From: Anaeromyxobacteraceae bacterium
GTDB taxonomy: Bacteria > Myxococcota > Myxococcia > Myxococcales > Anaeromyxobacteraceae
Assembly (NCBI GenBank): GCA_027349605.1
Contig: DAIEMM010000299.1
Span: 1 to 7,898, forward strand
Direction: 5' to 3'
DNA length: 7,898 nt
This document shows, one piece after another, positions 5,855-7,898 of the stretch (within the stretch, counting starts at the first letter, position 1; each line of letters starts with the position of its first letter). The position numbers and the translations under genes are program-made. Under the pieces are notes generated by a model. The model saw only the letters and a program-made list of their open reading frames with translations. It was not told where the DNA came from and did not search any database.

Positions 5855-6282
5855 GGCCCTTCTTCTTCGGTGTCCGGCTTCGGCCGGCGCTTCACCTTGA
5901 CCCGCACCGGGGGAGTCGGCTCGCCGTCGGAAGCCTTGAGGCGCATCTCGGCGTGGATCTCCACGGTCATGTTCTCGACCGACTTGAGGATCTCCTTGCG
6001 GAAGGTCTCCGAGTCGAGCAGGCGGCGGAGCTCCTGGGCGACCACGCGGAGAACCTCGTCCCGGGCGCCGGAGGCCTGGGAGACCAGGTAGGTGGCGAGG
6101 TCCTTGGGAAGCTTCCATTCCCGGGCGACCTTGCGGGCTCCCTCCTCGGTGAGGAAGAGCGCCCCCACGCCGGTGAGCACGGCCTTGCGGACCACGTCCG
6201 CGACGAACCCGACGGTGCCGGGTCCGCCGGGCGCCTCTTCCGGTGCAGGAGTGGGGTCGTCGGGGGGGTCGGCGTTCGCCAT
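5851..6282 (-). CDS. Small helical protein, phasin-like, function unknown
   Basis: The 143-residue product has three parts. Residues 1-23 are acidic and Pro-rich (MANADPPDDPTPAPEEAPGG). The core at about 24-115 is predicted helical: an amphipathic stretch VGFVADVVRKAVLTGVGALFLTE, then EEGARKVAREW, then long charged helices with heptad-like Leu/Val spacing. The end is a basic Pro-rich tail (VRVKVKRRPKPD) closing with acidic residues. The pattern of a hydrophobic KAVLTGVGAL-like helix followed by charged helices resembles phasin-type polyhydroxyalkanoate granule proteins and related small helical proteins. That is a resemblance by eye, not a firm assignment, though an acyl-CoA cluster next door would fit. 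There is no signal peptide and no catalytic motif. It follows mrp by 56 bases on the same strand and overlaps the next gene by 4 bases, so the three may be co-transcribed. Its start codon lies in a potential hairpin (6281-6300). Confidence 0.72.
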   Translation of the reverse strand: MANADPPDDPTPAPEEAPGGPGTVGFVADVVRKAVLTGVGALFLTEEGARKVAREWKLPKDLATYLVSQASGARDEVLRVVAQELRRLLDSETFRKEILKSVENMTVEIHAEMRLKASDGEPTPPVRVKVKRRPKPDTEEEGP

Positions 6283-6300
6283 GGGGAAAGCCTACCCCAT
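6281..6300 (-). promoter_or_regulatory. Hairpin overlapping the start codon of the phasin-like gene
   Basis: On the mRNA, AUGGGG pairs with CCCCAU across an eight-base loop UAGGCUUU. The second arm includes the first two bases of the AUG start, and the only Shine-Dalgarno-like bases (GGGGUAGG) are split between the first arm and the loop. Folding would hinder initiation. The arms are six perfect pairs, four of them G-C. Confidence 0.45.
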
Positions 6301-6338
6301 CCCGGGTCCGCCCGCGCCGCCGTCGCGGTCGGCCACGG

Positions 6339-7424
6339 TCAGGCCCGGGGCTGGGCCCCGATGACGGGGAGGCGCGGAGACTTCATGACCTGCACGCTGA
6401 TGGCACCGGCCACCTGGCCCGCCATCGCGTGGAACGCCAGGGCCTGCGGACCGTCGGGGAGCGCCTCGACCACGGGGACCCCGGCGTCGCCACCCTGCCG
6501 GACGGCGAGGTCGAGCGGGATCTCCCCCAGGAAGCGGATGCCCATGCGCTCGGCGGCTGCGCGCGCCCCGCCGTGGTCGAAGATCGGCGTCTCCTGGCGG
6601 CAGTGAGGGCAGATGAAGGTCGACATGTTCTCGACGATTCCCAGGACCGGGATCCCCACCTTGTCGAACATGAGCTTGGCCCGGATGACGTCGGCGAGCG
6701 CCATGTCCTGCGGCGTGGACACGAGCACGACGCCCGCGGCCTTCACGTTCTGCGCGAGGGTGAGCGGGACGTCGCCGGTCCCGGGAGGCAGGTCGAGGAG
6801 CAGGTAGTCGAGCTCTCCCCAGTTGACGTCCCGCATGAGCTGGAGGAGCGCCCCGGTCACCATGGGCCCGCGCCAGATCATGGCCTGGTCGGGGTCGACC
6901 AGGAATCCGATGGACATGAGCTTCAGGCCGTGGGCCTCGATGGGGTCGAGCCGGTTCCCCTCGACGGTGGCCGGGCGCTCGGTCACCCCGGTGAGCAGCG
7001 GCAACGAGGGGCCGTAGATGTCGGCGTCGAGCACGCCCACCTTGGCGCCCGAGCGGGCGAGGGACAGGGCGAGGTTGATGGTCACGGTGGACTTGCCCAC
7101 TCCACCCTTGCCAGCGCCGACGAGCACGATGTTCTTCATGCCCGGGGTCATGGACGACTGCGCCACTCCTGGCGCCGACCGCACGCGGGCGCCGAACCTG
7201 AGGTCGACGCGGGTCGCGCCGGCTGCCCGGAGGGCGCCCTCGACGTCCTTCGCGATGGTGTCCTTGAGGGGGCAGGCCGGCGTGGTCAGCTCCACCAGCA
7301 GGGAGGCGGCGCCGCCTTCGACCTCGAGGTCCTTCACCATCCCGAGGGCCACGATGTCGCGGTGGAGCTCGGGGTCCATCACCTTGCGAAGTGCCGCCAT
7401 TGCGCTGTCGGTCGTGATTTCCAT
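6339..7424 (-). CDS. mrp: Mrp/ApbC family iron-sulfur cluster carrier ATPase
   Basis: The 361-residue protein joins an N-terminal MIP18 (DUF59) domain (about 4-82, with MDPELHRDIVALGMVKD and the conserved Cys51 in TTPACPLK) to a ParA/MinD-type P-loop ATPase domain. The deviant Walker A GKGGVGKST is at 105-113, the switch segment DADIYGPSLP at 133-142, and DLPPGTGD at 211-218. The C-terminal part carries the CXXC motif CPHC (Cys272 and Cys275), whose Cys pair bridges the dimer and binds the transferred Fe-S cluster in this family. The role is delivery of Fe-S clusters to apoproteins in the cytoplasm; clients here are unknown. The frame is open upstream to 7706 over the divergent corA gene, but homology begins at MEITTDSAMAALRKVMDPEL, so I take the ATG at 7424; Met9 is an alternative. 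No Shine-Dalgarno precedes either. It appears to head a transcript with the two small genes downstream. Confidence 0.95.
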   Translation of the reverse strand: MEITTDSAMAALRKVMDPELHRDIVALGMVKDLEVEGGAASLLVELTTPACPLKDTIAKDVEGALRAAGATRVDLRFGARVRSAPGVAQSSMTPGMKNIVLVGAGKGGVGKSTVTINLALSLARSGAKVGVLDADIYGPSLPLLTGVTERPATVEGNRLDPIEAHGLKLMSIGFLVDPDQAMIWRGPMVTGALLQLMRDVNWGELDYLLLDLPPGTGDVPLTLAQNVKAAGVVLVSTPQDMALADVIRAKLMFDKVGIPVLGIVENMSTFICPHCRQETPIFDHGGARAAAERMGIRFLGEIPLDLAVRQGGDAGVPVVEALPDGPQALAFHAMAGQVAGAISVQVMKSPRLPVIGAQPRA

Positions 7425-7433
7425 CGTGGCGGG

Positions 7434-7462
7434 GCTATAGCGGACCGGCCCCTGCGGGTCAA
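7434..7462 (-). promoter_or_regulatory. mrp promoter, giving a near-leaderless transcript
   Basis: On the minus strand, TTGACC (7462-7457) and TATAGC (7439-7434) are separated by an ideal 17 bases. Seven bases further is A at 7427, the likely start, only three bases before the mrp ATG at 7424. The bases between (CCCGCCACG) contain no ribosome-binding site, consistent with leaderless initiation. Confidence 0.65.
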
Positions 7463-7512
7463 CGCGAGCGGTCCCTCCTGGGAATGCCGCGGGACGCCCC
7501 GGACGTGCCAAG

Positions 7513-7898
7513 ATGACCCCCGTGCTGCGGGTCCTGCGACTCGACGGGGAGGCGGTCCGGTGCGGAGGGCGCGAGCTCGCCTCGCCCGGGAGCACCACCT
7601 GGATCGACTGCACGCCCGAGCCCGAGACCCTGGACTGGCTCGCCACCCGATTCGGGTTCCACCCGCTGGCCCTCGAGGACGCCGCCCACGCCGACCAGCG
7701 CTCCAAGTTCGAGGACTACCCGGGAACCGCCTTCGTCGTGCTCCACCGGCTGGGAAACCTCCTCGAGGGCGAGGAGGCGGTGGACCTCGAGCTGCACGCG
7801 TTCCTCACGGCCGAGGCCCTGGTCACGGTCCACTTCGATCGGATCGGCGAGGTCGACGCCGTCTTCGACCGGGTGAAGGGGGATCCGGCCGTGCTGAA
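7513..7898 (+). CDS. corA: CorA-family divalent metal transporter, N-terminal part
   Basis: The frame starting at ATG 7513 stays open to the window end, giving 128 residues of a longer gene. After a short N-terminal strand it shows TWIDCTPEP (29-37), FHPLALEDAAHADQRSKFED (49-68), AFVVLHRL (73-80) and DLELHAFLTAEALVTVHF (91-108). This is the characteristic CorA cytoplasmic domain order, including the HPLxLED and QRxKxE signatures. Family members form pentameric channels for Mg2+, Co2+ or related ions in the inner membrane. The two C-terminal membrane helices and the GMN selectivity motif lie beyond the window, so ion specificity cannot be judged, and a ZntB-like efflux relative is possible. 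No strong Shine-Dalgarno is visible; a GTG at 7522 is an alternative start. It is divergent from mrp across 88 bases, and I see no clear plus-strand promoter there. Confidence 0.92.
   Translation, partial: MTPVLRVLRLDGEAVRCGGRELASPGSTTWIDCTPEPETLDWLATRFGFHPLALEDAAHADQRSKFEDYPGTAFVVLHRLGNLLEGEEAVDLELHAFLTAEALVTVHFDRIGEVDAVFDRVKGDPAVL

Noticed and set aside
5855..6118. N-terminal extension of the membrane protein that ends at 5492
   Set aside because: The extension is low-complexity and out of frame with the phasin-like gene; the ATG at 5854 with a purine-rich site and ATGA overlap is the better start.
6341..6360. GC-rich inverted repeat at the 3' end of mrp as a terminator
   Set aside because: It lies within codons before the stop, has only 5-bp stems and no U-run follows.
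7425..7706. N-terminal extension of mrp by 94 codons
   Set aside because: It is antisense to corA, low in complexity, and a promoter lies within it; Mrp homology begins at the ATG at 7424.
1..7898. CRISPR array, IS element, prophage, tRNA or defence system
   Set aside because: I looked for spaced repeats, terminal inverted repeats with a transposase, integrase motifs and cloverleaf arms and saw none; composition is uniform across the window.

Overview
The window is very GC-rich, with tightly packed genes and third codon positions dominated by G and C. It encodes fatty-acid beta-oxidation enzymes next to the end of a c-type cytochrome. This suits a soil or sediment bacterium of the Myxococcota/Deltaproteobacteria type, and Anaeromyxobacter-like organisms would fit. 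That placement is inference from composition and gene content; the window holds no rRNA or other marker.

Layout. At the left edge (1-704, +) is the C-terminal end of a c-type cytochrome with one visible CXXCH motif, followed by a strong hairpin terminator (733-762). A short convergent gap contains a conspicuous AT-rich island (about 825-847). From there to 7424 every gene is on the minus strand. In transcription order these are: an Mrp/ApbC Fe-S carrier ATPase (7424-6339); a small helical phasin-like protein (6282-5851); a small membrane-anchored or exported protein of unknown function (5854-5492) whose start overlaps the previous stop; and then, from its own promoter, a beta-oxidation cluster of 3-hydroxyacyl-CoA dehydrogenase (5440-4586), enoyl-CoA hydratase (4557-3775), two acyl-CoA dehydrogenases (3759-2617 and 2613-1465) and a MerR-family regulator (1407-862). 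At the right edge a CorA-type metal transporter starts divergently from mrp (7513 to the window end, +).

How the genes work together. The four enzymes cover acyl-CoA to enoyl-CoA to 3-hydroxyacyl-CoA to 3-ketoacyl-CoA. Thiolase and electron-transfer flavoprotein are absent here and must be encoded elsewhere. The MerR gene closes the operon. The hbd promoter has a perfect TTGACA -35 box and an imperfect dyad inside its 18-bp spacer, the usual position of MerR-family operators, so feedback control of the operon by its own last gene is a reasonable hypothesis. The mrp promoter lies so close to its ATG that the transcript is probably leaderless.

I see no phage, IS element, CRISPR array, tRNA or rRNA, no gene-free stretch over 300 bases, and no convincing new multi-gene system. 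The least understood part is the coupled pair of small genes at 5492-6282.
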